Source: Bog-950 sp035299425
GTDB lineage: Bacteria; Bacteroidota; Bacteroidia; Chitinophagales; LD1
Direction of reading: 5' to 3'
Assembly (NCBI GenBank): GCA_035299425.1
Contig: DATGWP010000232.1
Location: forward strand, 38,440-102,439
DNA length: 64,000 nt
The stretch's first letter is position 1; the number at the start of each line of letters is the position of its first letter. A model generated the notes under the pieces. The model made no database searches, was not told the origin of the DNA, and saw nothing but the letters and a program-made list of their open reading frames with translations. Made by a program: the position numbers and the translations under genes. Shown in pieces: positions 25,712 to 34,723 of this stretch.

Positions 25712-26791
25712 CTATAAATACCTATCCAAATCAGCCACTTTCAGGTCAACGGTTATCTGCTTTATTTCCTGCTCGTTGCTGCGCTTGCATACAAGCAAAA
25801 CATCACCGGTATCTATCACACAGTAATCTTCCAGGCCTTGTAGCACCACCAGTTTGTCTTTAGGCACCATCACCATGTTGTTAGATGAGTCGTATACCTT
25901 AACGTTCTGGCCCGATACGGCATTGCCCAGGTAATCGTGTTCGTATACTTCGTATAGCGAATCCCACGAGCCTATATCGCTCCAGCCAAACTGAGCTGGG
26001 ATAGTGTAAACATTGTCTGCTTTTTCCATTACACCATAATCGATAGAGATATTGGTGCACTGAGAGTAAGCGCCTTGTATAAACTGCGCTTCGGTAGGTG
26101 TATCGTAGTGCTTGTTGCCTTCGCGGAAAGCCTCTGCTATCTCCGGCAAATACTTAACCACCGCGCGTAGCAAGGTCTTGGCCTTCCATACAAACATGCC
26201 GCTGTTCCACAGAAAATCGCCGCTTTCTAAAAATGTTTTAGCTATATCCAGCGTAGGCTTTTCGGTAAAGGTTTTCACTTTGAAAAACTCCTCTTGTGCC
26301 TTATCGTCTTCAAACTGAATGTAGCCATAACCTGTAGATGGTTTGGTAGGTTTAACACCGATGGTAACGAGGTAGGTGTTATCCTTTACAAAATCTACAC
26401 AACGCTGTACTACGTCCAGAAACCGCTGCTCCTCTAATATAAGGTGGTCGCTGGCGGCTACTACCACGGTAGCATTTTTATCGCGGGCATAAATCTTATC
26501 GCACACGTAAGTAATGCAGGGTGCGGTGTTGCGGCGCATTGGCTCCTTTAGTATCTGCGAGTCGGCCATATCGGGCAATTGCTCTTTCACAAGGGCTTCG
26601 TACGATTCGGCGGTTACTACGTAGATGTTCTCTTTGGGCACGATAGTCAAAAACCGTTCGTAGGTCATTTGAATAAGCGTTTTGCCTGTATTCAGAATAT
26701 CGAGAAATTGCTTGGGCTTGGCGGTGCGGCTTTCGGGCCAAAAACGACTACCTATTCCTCCCGCCATTATTGCAACGTATGTGTTGCTCAT
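25712..26791 (-). CDS. manC: Mannose-1-phosphate guanylyltransferase
   Basis: The enzyme makes GDP-mannose from GTP and mannose-1-phosphate for surface glycans. The nucleotide-binding signature YVAIMAGGIGSRFWPESR with KPKQFL is at the N-terminus, and VVVAASDHLI, GYGYIQFE, FTEKP, LWNSGMFVWK and FGWSDIGSWDSLYE follow in family order. The ATG at 26791 is preferred to 26842 because MSNTYVAIMAGG is the family start and a promoter lies between them. Length 359 shows no C-terminal phosphomannose isomerase domain, so it is monofunctional. It is transcribed away from the accessory island. Confidence 0.94.
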   Translation of the reverse strand: MSNTYVAIMAGGIGSRFWPESRTAKPKQFLDILNTGKTLIQMTYERFLTIVPKENIYVVTAESYEALVKEQLPDMADSQILKEPMRRNTAPCITYVCDKIYARDKNATVVVAASDHLILEEQRFLDVVQRCVDFVKDNTYLVTIGVKPTKPSTGYGYIQFEDDKAQEEFFKVKTFTEKPTLDIAKTFLESGDFLWNSGMFVWKAKTLLRAVVKYLPEIAEAFREGNKHYDTPTEAQFIQGAYSQCTNISIDYGVMEKADNVYTIPAQFGWSDIGSWDSLYEVYEHDYLGNAVSGQNVKVYDSSNNMVMVPKDKLVVLQGLEDYCVIDTGDVLLVCKRSNEQEIKQITVDLKVADLDRYL

Positions 26792-26813
26792 TAGTGTGTG
26801 TTTTAAGAGGGCG

Positions 26814-26843
26814 CAAAAGTAATTATTTGAGTGGGGTATCAAA
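26814..26843 (-). promoter_or_regulatory. Bacteroidota-type promoter for manC
   Basis: On the minus strand TTTG (26843-26840), 18 bases, TACTTTTG (26821-26814). Both boxes match the TTTG/TAnnTTTG consensus exactly; the spacer is one base shorter than usual. The ATG at 26791 is 22 bases after the -7 box. Confidence 0.5.
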
Positions 26844-27000
26844 ATGGGGGCAAAGAGTGCAAATTTTGAAAAATGGCTACCCCCCTAACCACTTAACTTA
26901 TTGTTTATTAAATTATTATAAAATAAAGTGGCTACCCCAGTACCCTGTAAAGCAAAATTTAATTTTACTTAAAACAGGTAAAGGCATTACCAAAAAATGT

Positions 27001-27098
27001 GTGATGGGCTGACACCCATCGCTGATATATGGCGGCCTTTCAGGCCTTAAAAGGCGTATTGGACTGACCTAGGTTTCAGACCGGAACAGCCTTGGCGC
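27001..27098. repeat. REP-like palindromic cluster upstream of the accessory island
   Basis: Palindromes GATGGGCTGACACCCATC (27003-27020) and GGCCTTTCAGGCCTTAA (27034-27050), with CCTT...AAGG context, lie in the gap between manC and the island. The second sequence recurs exactly at 41304-41320. The rest of the 425-base gap shows no gene. The cluster marks the left side of the island. Confidence 0.65.
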
Positions 27099-27216
27099 AA
27101 ACAATACATATTAGAAAATAAAAGATTAACAAAATCTCGCCTTTTGGGCGATTGTTTGTTTTTTGCGCTTATACCTGCTTTGTAATAAATAATTTTATAA
27201 ACAAACCCCTTTACCT

Positions 27217-27954
27217 ATGGCTACAACTTATGTAAACCCTTACTCTTTTATTAATGCCAAATATGCTGCTGGCCTTGACGCAATAATTATGGCTTTACCA
27301 CCAAGCCCACCAGTACCTTATACACTGGATAATTTGGCGGATGCAATTTATAATTACCTGCAAGCAACATACTTTATGATGGACACGCCTGATGCTTTAG
27401 AAATTCAGGAAATGAAAATCTGGACTGCTGAAGCTATTAATGGATACATTAATTTAGGTATAGAGACAGCAGCCTATCTGCCTTTTAGCACAGCACAAAT
27501 GTCATTTGTTAACCAATTGGTGAATGGTGTGCTTGATGTAAGAAACCCGGAAGACATAGAGCAATATATTCTGGATATTGAACACAAACTGACCTGTAGT
27601 GGCTTAAATACAATCGAGCAGGCACCTCTACTTTATGGAACTGCTGTGGCTCGGGCTGCATATAATTATTGGAAGGTAAAAGGTTTTGATCCTATGTCTT
27701 CATGGATAGGATATGTGACCTCTTTTACCCCGGCAATTAATAAATTCCCATTTTGGGTAAGCGCCTCTGCAGCAGGCGCTCTTATATCGCTCAATACCTC
27801 CAAAAGCAAAACCGATAATGAACTGGTTAGCGCTATCGAAAGAGTTTCTGACGATCGCAGGGGCTGGTCTATTTTGCATGCACTTACCGGGAGCATGGCT
27901 GTGGTTTCGGGTAAAATAATATTTAATGTACAGCAACGGGCTAATTGTTGCTAA
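27217..27954 (+). CDS. Unknown protein (245 aa) opening the accessory island
   Basis: A 245-residue protein without signal peptide. Its centre, IEQYILDIEHKLTCSGLN, then LLYGTAVARAAYNYWKVKG, has a faint resemblance to the E..pLL.a.a..r.S..YW pattern found in Bacteroidota secreted or lipoprotein families, but this is only an impression. The end (GSMAVVSGKIIFNVQQRANCC) is mildly hydrophobic and closes with two cysteines. An intergenic 15-bp hairpin separates it from the 1,094-residue gene. No function is proposed. Confidence 0.65.
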   Translation: MATTYVNPYSFINAKYAAGLDAIIMALPPSPPVPYTLDNLADAIYNYLQATYFMMDTPDALEIQEMKIWTAEAINGYINLGIETAAYLPFSTAQMSFVNQLVNGVLDVRNPEDIEQYILDIEHKLTCSGLNTIEQAPLLYGTAVARAAYNYWKVKGFDPMSSWIGYVTSFTPAINKFPFWVSASAAGALISLNTSKSKTDNELVSAIERVSDDRRGWSILHALTGSMAVVSGKIIFNVQQRANCC

Positions 27955-27999
27955 GCCTGTAGTTTCCTCTTTCATTTCAATAATTAATATAAGTGCCGT

Positions 28000-28035
28000 A
28001 TACTATATCAACCATTAACCTGGTTGGTATAGTAT
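28000..28035. promoter_or_regulatory. 15-bp inverted repeat between island genes 1 and 2
   Basis: ATACTATATCAACCA (28000-28014), loop TTAACC, TGGTTGGTATAGTAT (28021-28035). The arms pair over all 15 positions with one G-U in RNA. No T tract follows, so it is not a standard terminator; it could be an operator dyad or an RNA hairpin shaping expression of the downstream gene. Confidence 0.6.
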
Positions 28036-28063
28036 ATATGGTATATGTCCCAAACCTAAACCT

Positions 28064-31000
28064 ATGGTAAACATTCCTAATGACATTAAAAGTACGCTGT
28101 TTGAGTTCGCCACTATAAGAAGCCCCCAAAAACCAACGGCGAATGCACAGTCTGCTAATCTTGGCACCATTACATACAGTAGTGGTACAGCTTCTTCTTT
28201 TTATGTAGACCTTACTAAAGCAAAGCAAACAACGGGCGATGCGCACACAAGGCTGGATGCATTAAAGGCTGTTGCAACCTCGTTTCGTTATGGCAAGTCA
28301 TATTTAGATGACCTGACAGAAACCCAGCATACTTTAGCTGTTTTGGGTTCTACATTGGTAGATAATTCTGCGTCCGTAACTGTGCGTGGCCTAGCCGGTG
28401 TTGAACTGGGTAGTTATAAGCCACTAAGCACAACCGATTTCAACAATATATGGGATAACCTGATTTGCAGACTGATACTATCAGAAGACATCCTGATAAC
28501 AGCTGATTTCATAAACGTTTTACGCGCCAGTAACTTTTTATCAAAATACCACAACATCAGGCTGATAAAAGAAGAATTAGATGCTCAAATCCTGGCATCG
28601 GCTACTATTGTTTTGCCTAATACCATTTTTCCTCTGCCCTGGGTGCATCGCGATTATACAGGAAATGGCCATGGTAACGGCCCAACACCTGCCAATAGCA
28701 TTGTAATGCGTGGAGATAACGGTGAGGATGAAAACACAGAAGGTGTAGGCTATCCGGAAAAAATGGCCTCGCTTAATGTGTCTTTAGAAGCGGTTGAAAA
28801 GCTGATTGAGATAGACAAATTAAAAGACAGGGCAGATCGGAGAAACAAAAAGATTGAATCTCCATTTATACTGGAAGATGAGTCAACATCTGATAAAAAT
28901 TCACCACAATCCGGAATTACATTTACGCTTACAGATTTTCGGGCAAAAAACACCACTGCCGATATAACCGATAAAAGTTACCTGCTTTTAACCCAGGCCA
29001 AACTTGCCAAACTAAACACCAGTGAATCTGACACGCTGAAAAACGTACTTCAACAACTAAATATTGAAGACGGCACAAATTTTTATGATATACTTAACAG
29101 GCTTACAGAGGAGAAAAGAAAAGTAGCCAATTCATATACAGTTACATCTGGCGGAGGTAAAACACTAATACGTGTAGGCGGAGGAATATGGGAAGTGCCG
29201 GATGAAGATGAAGAACAACATACGCATGAACAGCCGATGGCCTTTATGCATCAGAAAAGGTCAGGCAAAAATGAGTATACCGGCGATTGGAAGGAATTAT
29301 TGGGCAAGTTTCTTGACTTTTATGGCGACGACCGTGCCTGCAATGCCCTTGCTTTTGCTGTTTCGGAGTACAAGCGCGTTGAAATGAAACTGTGCTGTTA
29401 TAAACCGGGCGAAGTTGCACACATAGAAAACGTAATGCAGGGGGAGCATAAAGAACGTTCTACCCGCAGGCTTTTACGCACCGAAGAAACTGTATTTACA
29501 TCTAAAGAAGTGGAAGAAGTACAGGAACGTGATACTATCACTACCGACCAGTACGAGATGGAAAAAGAAAGCCAAAAGGTTGTACAAACCGACATACATT
29601 TTGATGTGGGTGTTGCGGTTGATTACGAATCGAAACCATGGCACGTAGCTGCTAACACCAACTTTTCGTTAGACCGTTCGGTACAACAAAGCAACCGCGA
29701 AGCTGTTAACTATTCAAAAAGCGTTACCCAACGTGCCCTTGACAGGGTGATTAACAAAACAAAAGTAGAACGCACCACTACTACAATAGAAGAATTTGAA
29801 GAAAAAAACAGCCACGGCCTTGATAACCGCGGTGGTAACGGACATGTGGTAGGCACCTATCGTTGGGTAGATAAAGAATACCAGTGTGAAGTATGGAGCT
29901 ACGGCCGTAAAATGGTGTTAGAGTTCTTAATACCCGAACCGGCTACTTTCCATCTTTGGGCTATGGCTAATCCTGCTGTAGAAGCTGGCTTGACAATAAA
30001 ACAACCCAAGGACCCTAAGCTAGGTGTAGAGTTTACTTATACCTATGGCGATAAAGATGGCGATGGTCAATTTGATAAAGAATTCAGATTCTTGTTTACC
30101 CACCTGAATATTGACCGCGACAATTATTTTTACTGGGCCTCAGAATATGGCGCTACTGTAGCTCCGCCGCCGGATGATGTAGTTATAATTTCTGATGGAG
30201 GCGGGATAACCGATAAAAAATTCCATCATGAAACATTCTCTCTACAAACTGCTACAGATGACCTAAAAGTACCGGATGGGTATGTAGGCGATATAGCAAA
30301 AATCCAGATTATGCGCGAGTACTCTCCGCCAAACCACAAAACAGATATATGGCTTAGCATAGGTGAATGGGCAACCTGGAGCAACTCGGTAAGTGGTTAT
30401 TTTGAAGTTGACCTATACAATGTAGAAGGAGCCATTAGCTTTATGCTTGTAAGCAGGTCTATTTTCTGTACCTGGACAGGTGATTTTTACTGCAAACTAA
30501 AGCCCTCTGTATTCGAGCAGTGGCAACTAGATACCTACAACGCTGTAATGGATGCTTACAATCAGCGTTTAAAAGAATTTGAAAATGCTATATCACAAGC
30601 CCGTGCAATACGTGGCGTAGATATACGGGGTACAAACCCGGCTATTAATCGCCAGTTAGAACAACAGGAACTTAAAAAGGGATGTATAGAATGGTTATAT
30701 GATATGGGGCTGGATGGTTCAAATGCCATATTAGCTAATAACGGACAGGATGATTGCAACCCGCCGGGAGAATACAGTTTGTGTGATTCACAAAAGGAAA
30801 CCCTTACACAACTACGCTTTGCCGAACAAGCCTTTGACTGGAAATTAATGACTTACCGCTTTTACCCTTATTTCTGGGCAAACAAATGTCGCTGGAAAAA
30901 GCTATATCAACTGGATGACATAGATCCTTTGTTCCTTAATTTTTTGCAGGCAGGGTATGCGCGCGTACTTGTACCGGTTAGTGAAAACTATGAAAAACTG

Positions 31001-31348
31001 GTACTGTTCTTTTTACAAAACGGCTATGTATTCCCCTTCGAAGACTCGCCTATTATTGGTGGCGACCTGGCAGAAAATATGTTGCGCGACTTGATGCCGG
31101 AACACCTGCGCGATGGAGCAACCAAACTGCCGCAAACCTGGAAACTGCGCGTGCCTACCACACTTACTGCCCTGCAATGCGGCAGCGGATGTATAGAAGG
31201 TGATGGGTTACCATGCGATTGTCATAAACCCAATACTTTTAGTAAAGATATTGGCACTAAACTAATACCCGTAATTTCTAAAGCAGACGCTGTTATTAAT
31301 GTAAGTAAAGGGCCTATAGCACAAAATACACTTCAAATAAAACGATAG
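28064..31348 (+). CDS. Large unknown protein (1,094 aa), likely partner of patatin A
   Basis: The protein has no signal peptide or transmembrane segment. Residues about 1-200 are mixed helix/strand; 230-270 and 330-380 are charged helices; around 450-480 is the block CCYKPGEVAHIENVMQGEHK with RRLLRTEETVFTSKE, followed by a long charged stretch (EVEEVQERDTITTDQYE). I have the impression that this PGEVAHIENV region and the later YRWVDKEYQCEVWSYGRK block recur in large uncharacterised bacterial proteins, but cannot name a family. Residues 663-673 (DKDGDGQFDKE) look like a calcium-binding loop. The C-terminal part has YRFYPYFWANKCRWKKLYQ and ends in a Cys-rich tail (CGSGCIEGDGLPCDCHKP). The patatin gene starts one base after its stop, which implies coupling. 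Confidence 0.8.
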   Translation: MVNIPNDIKSTLFEFATIRSPQKPTANAQSANLGTITYSSGTASSFYVDLTKAKQTTGDAHTRLDALKAVATSFRYGKSYLDDLTETQHTLAVLGSTLVDNSASVTVRGLAGVELGSYKPLSTTDFNNIWDNLICRLILSEDILITADFINVLRASNFLSKYHNIRLIKEELDAQILASATIVLPNTIFPLPWVHRDYTGNGHGNGPTPANSIVMRGDNGEDENTEGVGYPEKMASLNVSLEAVEKLIEIDKLKDRADRRNKKIESPFILEDESTSDKNSPQSGITFTLTDFRAKNTTADITDKSYLLLTQAKLAKLNTSESDTLKNVLQQLNIEDGTNFYDILNRLTEEKRKVANSYTVTSGGGKTLIRVGGGIWEVPDEDEEQHTHEQPMAFMHQKRSGKNEYTGDWKELLGKFLDFYGDDRACNALAFAVSEYKRVEMKLCCYKPGEVAHIENVMQGEHKERSTRRLLRTEETVFTSKEVEEVQERDTITTDQYEMEKESQKVVQTDIHFDVGVAVDYESKPWHVAANTNFSLDRSVQQSNREAVNYSKSVTQRALDRVINKTKVERTTTTIEEFEEKNSHGLDNRGGNGHVVGTYRWVDKEYQCEVWSYGRKMVLEFLIPEPATFHLWAMANPAVEAGLTIKQPKDPKLGVEFTYTYGDKDGDGQFDKEFRFLFTHLNIDRDNYFYWASEYGATVAPPPDDVVIISDGGGITDKKFHHETFSLQTATDDLKVPDGYVGDIAKIQIMREYSPPNHKTDIWLSIGEWATWSNSVSGYFEVDLYNVEGAISFMLVSRSIFCTWTGDFYCKLKPSVFEQWQLDTYNAVMDAYNQRLKEFENAISQARAIRGVDIRGTNPAINRQLEQQELKKGCIEWLYDMGLDGSNAILANNGQDDCNPPGEYSLCDSQKETLTQLRFAEQAFDWKLMTYRFYPYFWANKCRWKKLYQLDDIDPLFLNFLQAGYARVLVPVSENYEKLVLFFLQNGYVFPFEDSPIIGGDLAENMLRDLMPEHLRDGATKLPQTWKLRVPTTLTALQCGSGCIEGDGLPCDCHKPNTFSKDIGTKLIPVISKADAVINVSKGPIAQNTLQIKR

Positions 31349-31349
31349 T

Positions 31350-33053
31350 ATGGCAACAGTTGCGGATAAGAAAATTAATCCATCCAACATACACTATCTT
31401 TCGTTTGAAGGCGGGGGAGGTAAAGGTGCTGTTTACTTAGGCGCCGTAAAGGCGCTGGAAGAGGCCTTTTATAATATTAATGTAAATAACACTTCGAAAA
31501 ATGGTATAAAAGGGGCACATCCTCTTTTTCGTATCCACAGCTTATCTCCGGCAAAAAGGCCACTTAAAGGTATCTCTGGCTCTTCAGCTGGCGCAATAAC
31601 GGCATTGATGTTGGCACTAGGTTGCACCAGCAAAAATGTGGAAGACATTTTAGATAAGACAGAAACCACAACAATAAATGGTGGCAATGAAACCGTTTTT
31701 GTAAGTAGTTTCGAAAATTTTTTCCAGTATCCGGATGAATATGGCAACAGAAATTCAGATATAACTCAGAGCAAAAGAAGCATATCTTACGAAAATGAAG
31801 TTGACCTTGAGGAAAGAATGAAAACCTGGGGAAACAGAATTCATACTTTCAGCAGCATTTATAAACCTTTCGCCGCGGCAATGGCTTTGGCAAAGGTTTA
31901 CTCGGGGAGCGATTTTTTATTAAAAAGACTTTTTTTAAGCGATCGGTTTAATGATAATATCGGCGCGCCACCACCACCTGGTTCCGGCCCGTATACTCCT
32001 CCTGTTTTTCTTGCCTCAGTTAATAAAATAGTTGAGTTTATTTATAGCGCCCTATTAAATAGAGGCATATTCTCAGGTATGCGGCCCGTCGAATATTTTT
32101 CAGAATTGATTAAAAAGCGTTTAGTAACCGATATTCAAGCATTTAGTATTCACACAAATAAGTTTAAGGATAGCATTACAGAAAAATTTGAGAAAGAAAC
32201 GGGCGATAAAATCACCTTTAGTGATTTTTTTAACATCACCGGTGTTGATTTGGTAGTAACGGGCTCTAATATTTCAAACAATTTGCCGCGAATTTTCTCT
32301 GTAAAAACTACACCAGATTTTTCGGTAGCTTATGCGGTTGCTGCCTCAATGAATATTCCACTTTTATTTAAACCACTTTGGATAAACACCAGTGTAGACA
32401 AATCAAAGCCCGATAACGACCCGGTTAATATACAGTATAAAGGCCTCTACGTAGATGGGGGTTTAATAAACAATTTGCCTGTAAAGGCATTTGGATATCA
32501 GGAAAAAGCCCATTTACACTATGGCAATGAATTGGCTTCTTATAGTGTGGCTGCTCCTAAAACCATTAATCTGACTCTACAAAGAGCCACTACTACTGCA
32601 ATACCACCATTTGTTACTACAATTCCTATAACTTACATCAGCTTAAAGGAAGATAGTACTACACTGGGGTTCTCCTTATTAGATTTTAATGCAGAAATTC
32701 TTACAAAAACCAGGACTCAGCAAGATCCTTTTAAAGGAAATAGACCTTTTGTTTTTGGAGAATTGATGGGAGCGGTATTAAACGCTTCAATGTACAATGC
32801 TAGTTTCGGCCAGTTAGATGATTCGTTAAGTGCCGTTAACCAGATTCTATTTTTAAATACCCAAGGTATATCAACACTTGATTTTTGTACGGCTAAAATA
32901 CTTGAAAGTAGGTTAAAAAATACTTATGACGCTGAGTTGAGAAAGGAAATTCAAACCAAAATTAATGATATTAAAAGCCGGCAAAACGAAGCGTATGCTG
33001 TTACTCAAAATGCATTTACTACTAAAGCAAATTATTTAGCACCGGGGCGCTAA
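31350..33053 (+). CDS. Patatin-like phospholipase A
   Basis: A 567-residue lipid acyl hydrolase. Patatins use a Ser-Asp dyad to cleave acyl chains from membrane lipids. All motifs are intact: oxyanion hole LSFEGGGGKGAVYLGA (Gly21-24), nucleophile elbow GISGSSAGAITA (Ser79) and the DGG motif YVDGGLINNLPVKAF (Asp369). The middle region has FFNITGVDLVVTGSNIS and VAASMNIPLLFKPLWIN. No signal peptide is visible, which fits a cytoplasmic effector or an injected or lysis-released enzyme. It is longer than simple patatins because of an insert at about residues 85-235. Its start is coupled to the 1,094-residue gene. Confidence 0.93.
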   Translation: MATVADKKINPSNIHYLSFEGGGGKGAVYLGAVKALEEAFYNINVNNTSKNGIKGAHPLFRIHSLSPAKRPLKGISGSSAGAITALMLALGCTSKNVEDILDKTETTTINGGNETVFVSSFENFFQYPDEYGNRNSDITQSKRSISYENEVDLEERMKTWGNRIHTFSSIYKPFAAAMALAKVYSGSDFLLKRLFLSDRFNDNIGAPPPPGSGPYTPPVFLASVNKIVEFIYSALLNRGIFSGMRPVEYFSELIKKRLVTDIQAFSIHTNKFKDSITEKFEKETGDKITFSDFFNITGVDLVVTGSNISNNLPRIFSVKTTPDFSVAYAVAASMNIPLLFKPLWINTSVDKSKPDNDPVNIQYKGLYVDGGLINNLPVKAFGYQEKAHLHYGNELASYSVAAPKTINLTLQRATTTAIPPFVTTIPITYISLKEDSTTLGFSLLDFNAEILTKTRTQQDPFKGNRPFVFGELMGAVLNASMYNASFGQLDDSLSAVNQILFLNTQGISTLDFCTAKILESRLKNTYDAELRKEIQTKINDIKSRQNEAYAVTQNAFTTKANYLAPGR

Positions 33054-33125
33054 TTAGTTCATTTGCTGCTTTCATTTAGTTTCTTTTTATTTTGGTATCC
33101 CTATTTTATAAAAAGGTTATGAATA

Positions 33126-34001
33126 ATGGCAATGCCTCATCAAAATAGAATTATCTATACCAAACCGTTTGCAATCGCACTGTTTGTTGCTTTCGCGTTT
33201 TTCATTGTATTGGGTATTGTATGGCACAAAAAAAACAACCTGTCCTCTCCCTCTTTTTCATCACCTTTAATCAATATAGCACTCAATCAAAAAACACAAA
33301 CACAATATGCTAAAGCACTTACTGCTTCACATACACAACAGGTATATTTTACCTGCGATGAGGTAAGTAAGCTTTATTTCGTACCTACAGGGTTTGGCGA
33401 TTTTTACAGCGATTATGATTTAAAATCCCTTGTCTGGTTAGATTCAAACTGGTTGGTGCTAAACACTAGCGCCCTGCACACAGCTTCAGATAGTATTTAT
33501 ATGAATATGCTCGTACTCTGCCCGGTTACCAAACAGGCAAATGAACAGATGCACGATGAGTTTAATAGAATAAGGAAACATTTTGAGTTGGACGAATCCT
33601 GGTTGGAGTATACATACAGCCCCATTGAGTATATGACGGGAGCTGAAACATCTGATCGATATGAACTTGACAGCGCCTACTTTAAAGCATACTTAAACCG
33701 TGCTGATTCAGATGCGCTCGCTGTATCAATTCGCCCGTCAAATTTCTACGATGAGGCAATTCATAATGCTATCAATGCTTCCATAGCCAAAACTCCTGAA
33801 AAAGACTTTGTCATAAAGTACCTATCTCAATTCCATTCGCTTATTAATGGTAAATATATAGTGCTGATAGTGCGGCATAACAACAATCGTTTTTCAGCCT
33901 TTAACAATACTGTAAACGATAGCGAATTTGAACTTAAGCTTCCCTGCGATAACCGGGCTGTGCCTTTACCCGCATCTGATGCGATATATATTAAACAGTA
34001 A
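33126..34001 (+). CDS. Membrane-anchored unknown protein (291 aa)
   Basis: A short cytoplasmic N-terminus is followed by one transmembrane helix (about residues 14-33, FAIALFVAFAFFIVLGIVW) and a basic HKKNN end, leaving about 255 residues outside the cytoplasm. The domain includes VYFTCDEVSKLYFVPTGFG and YSPIEYMTGAE; I recognise no family. Tyr/Asp-rich stretches and the absence of low complexity suggest a folded domain. It lies 72 bases after patatin A in the same direction. Confidence 0.65.
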   Translation: MAMPHQNRIIYTKPFAIALFVAFAFFIVLGIVWHKKNNLSSPSFSSPLINIALNQKTQTQYAKALTASHTQQVYFTCDEVSKLYFVPTGFGDFYSDYDLKSLVWLDSNWLVLNTSALHTASDSIYMNMLVLCPVTKQANEQMHDEFNRIRKHFELDESWLEYTYSPIEYMTGAETSDRYELDSAYFKAYLNRADSDALAVSIRPSNFYDEAIHNAINASIAKTPEKDFVIKYLSQFHSLINGKYIVLIVRHNNNRFSAFNNTVNDSEFELKLPCDNRAVPLPASDAIYIKQ

Positions 34002-34078
34002 TTATAATTGACTGTTTGGAACTAATGCCTTAAGGAACTGGTTTGCAATAGATATTTTTGTTCTCTGGAAACATAGAT

Positions 34079-34723
34079 GTGCGCAAAAATTTTAGAGACA
34101 TACTGATTATACTCTTTCTCACACTGTCCGGGTGCAAGCCCGGCGAAACAACATCGTGTACCGGCAGTATAGAAACCGAATTGCTTGACTCGTTTTTTGA
34201 AAAACCCACACAAACTGTTTTTGCCGCCAAAATAAAATCAGAAAAGCTGCAACAGGTGGGCTATATAAATCAATATAACGCAAACTATGTTATAAAATAT
34301 AACTGGGGGCAATATGGATCCTGCTATGGTTTCTATACATTTAATGGCTCCTCCGGTATACTTGAACAAGCAAAGTATTACTGGGGCGATTCAGCTACTG
34401 TATTCGAAAATGCTTTAAAACATATATCTAATGACGAAATCGACAAAAACGTTAACCAAGAAAGGCACGCATGCTTCTTTTCAATATATAAACAAATAAA
34501 TACGCTGTTAGCCGGCCGTAAAGACATCTGTATAACAAAAGAACTTCCTGAAGATCCCAGTTTTTCACGCAACCCGCCAGAGTCAGATTTTAAAGGTACA
34601 GAATATTACTATCGTAACTATTTCTCAGGTGTTAAATTAATCTATTATAACGAACAGGGGGCTGTTCTTATTTGGGACCTCAACTATCGAAATCAAATTA
34701 ATTACAATCGCTTATGCCGGTAA
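34079..34723 (+). CDS. Predicted lipoprotein of unknown function
   Basis: I choose the GTG at 34079 because it gives a normal lipoprotein signal (RKNFRDILIILFLTLSGC) with the lipobox LTLSGC; a TTG at 34058 is the only earlier option. After the lipid-carrying Cys the protein is about 195 residues with mixed polarity, including the pair ISNDEIDKNVNQERHACFF and YYYRNYFSGVKLIYY. It is anchored to the outer face of the inner membrane or to the outer membrane. Its end overlaps the start of patatin B by ten bases. Family unknown. Confidence 0.65.
   Translation: MRKNFRDILIILFLTLSGCKPGETTSCTGSIETELLDSFFEKPTQTVFAAKIKSEKLQQVGYINQYNANYVIKYNWGQYGSCYGFYTFNGSSGILEQAKYYWGDSATVFENALKHISNDEIDKNVNQERHACFFSIYKQINTLLAGRKDICITKELPEDPSFSRNPPESDFKGTEYYYRNYFSGVKLIYYNEQGAVLIWDLNYRNQINYNRLCR

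Noticed and set aside
26792..27216. Search for tRNA, integrase site or direct repeat flanking the accessory island
   Set aside because: No tRNA-like sequence or matching repeat at the right edge was found, so an integrative element cannot be claimed.
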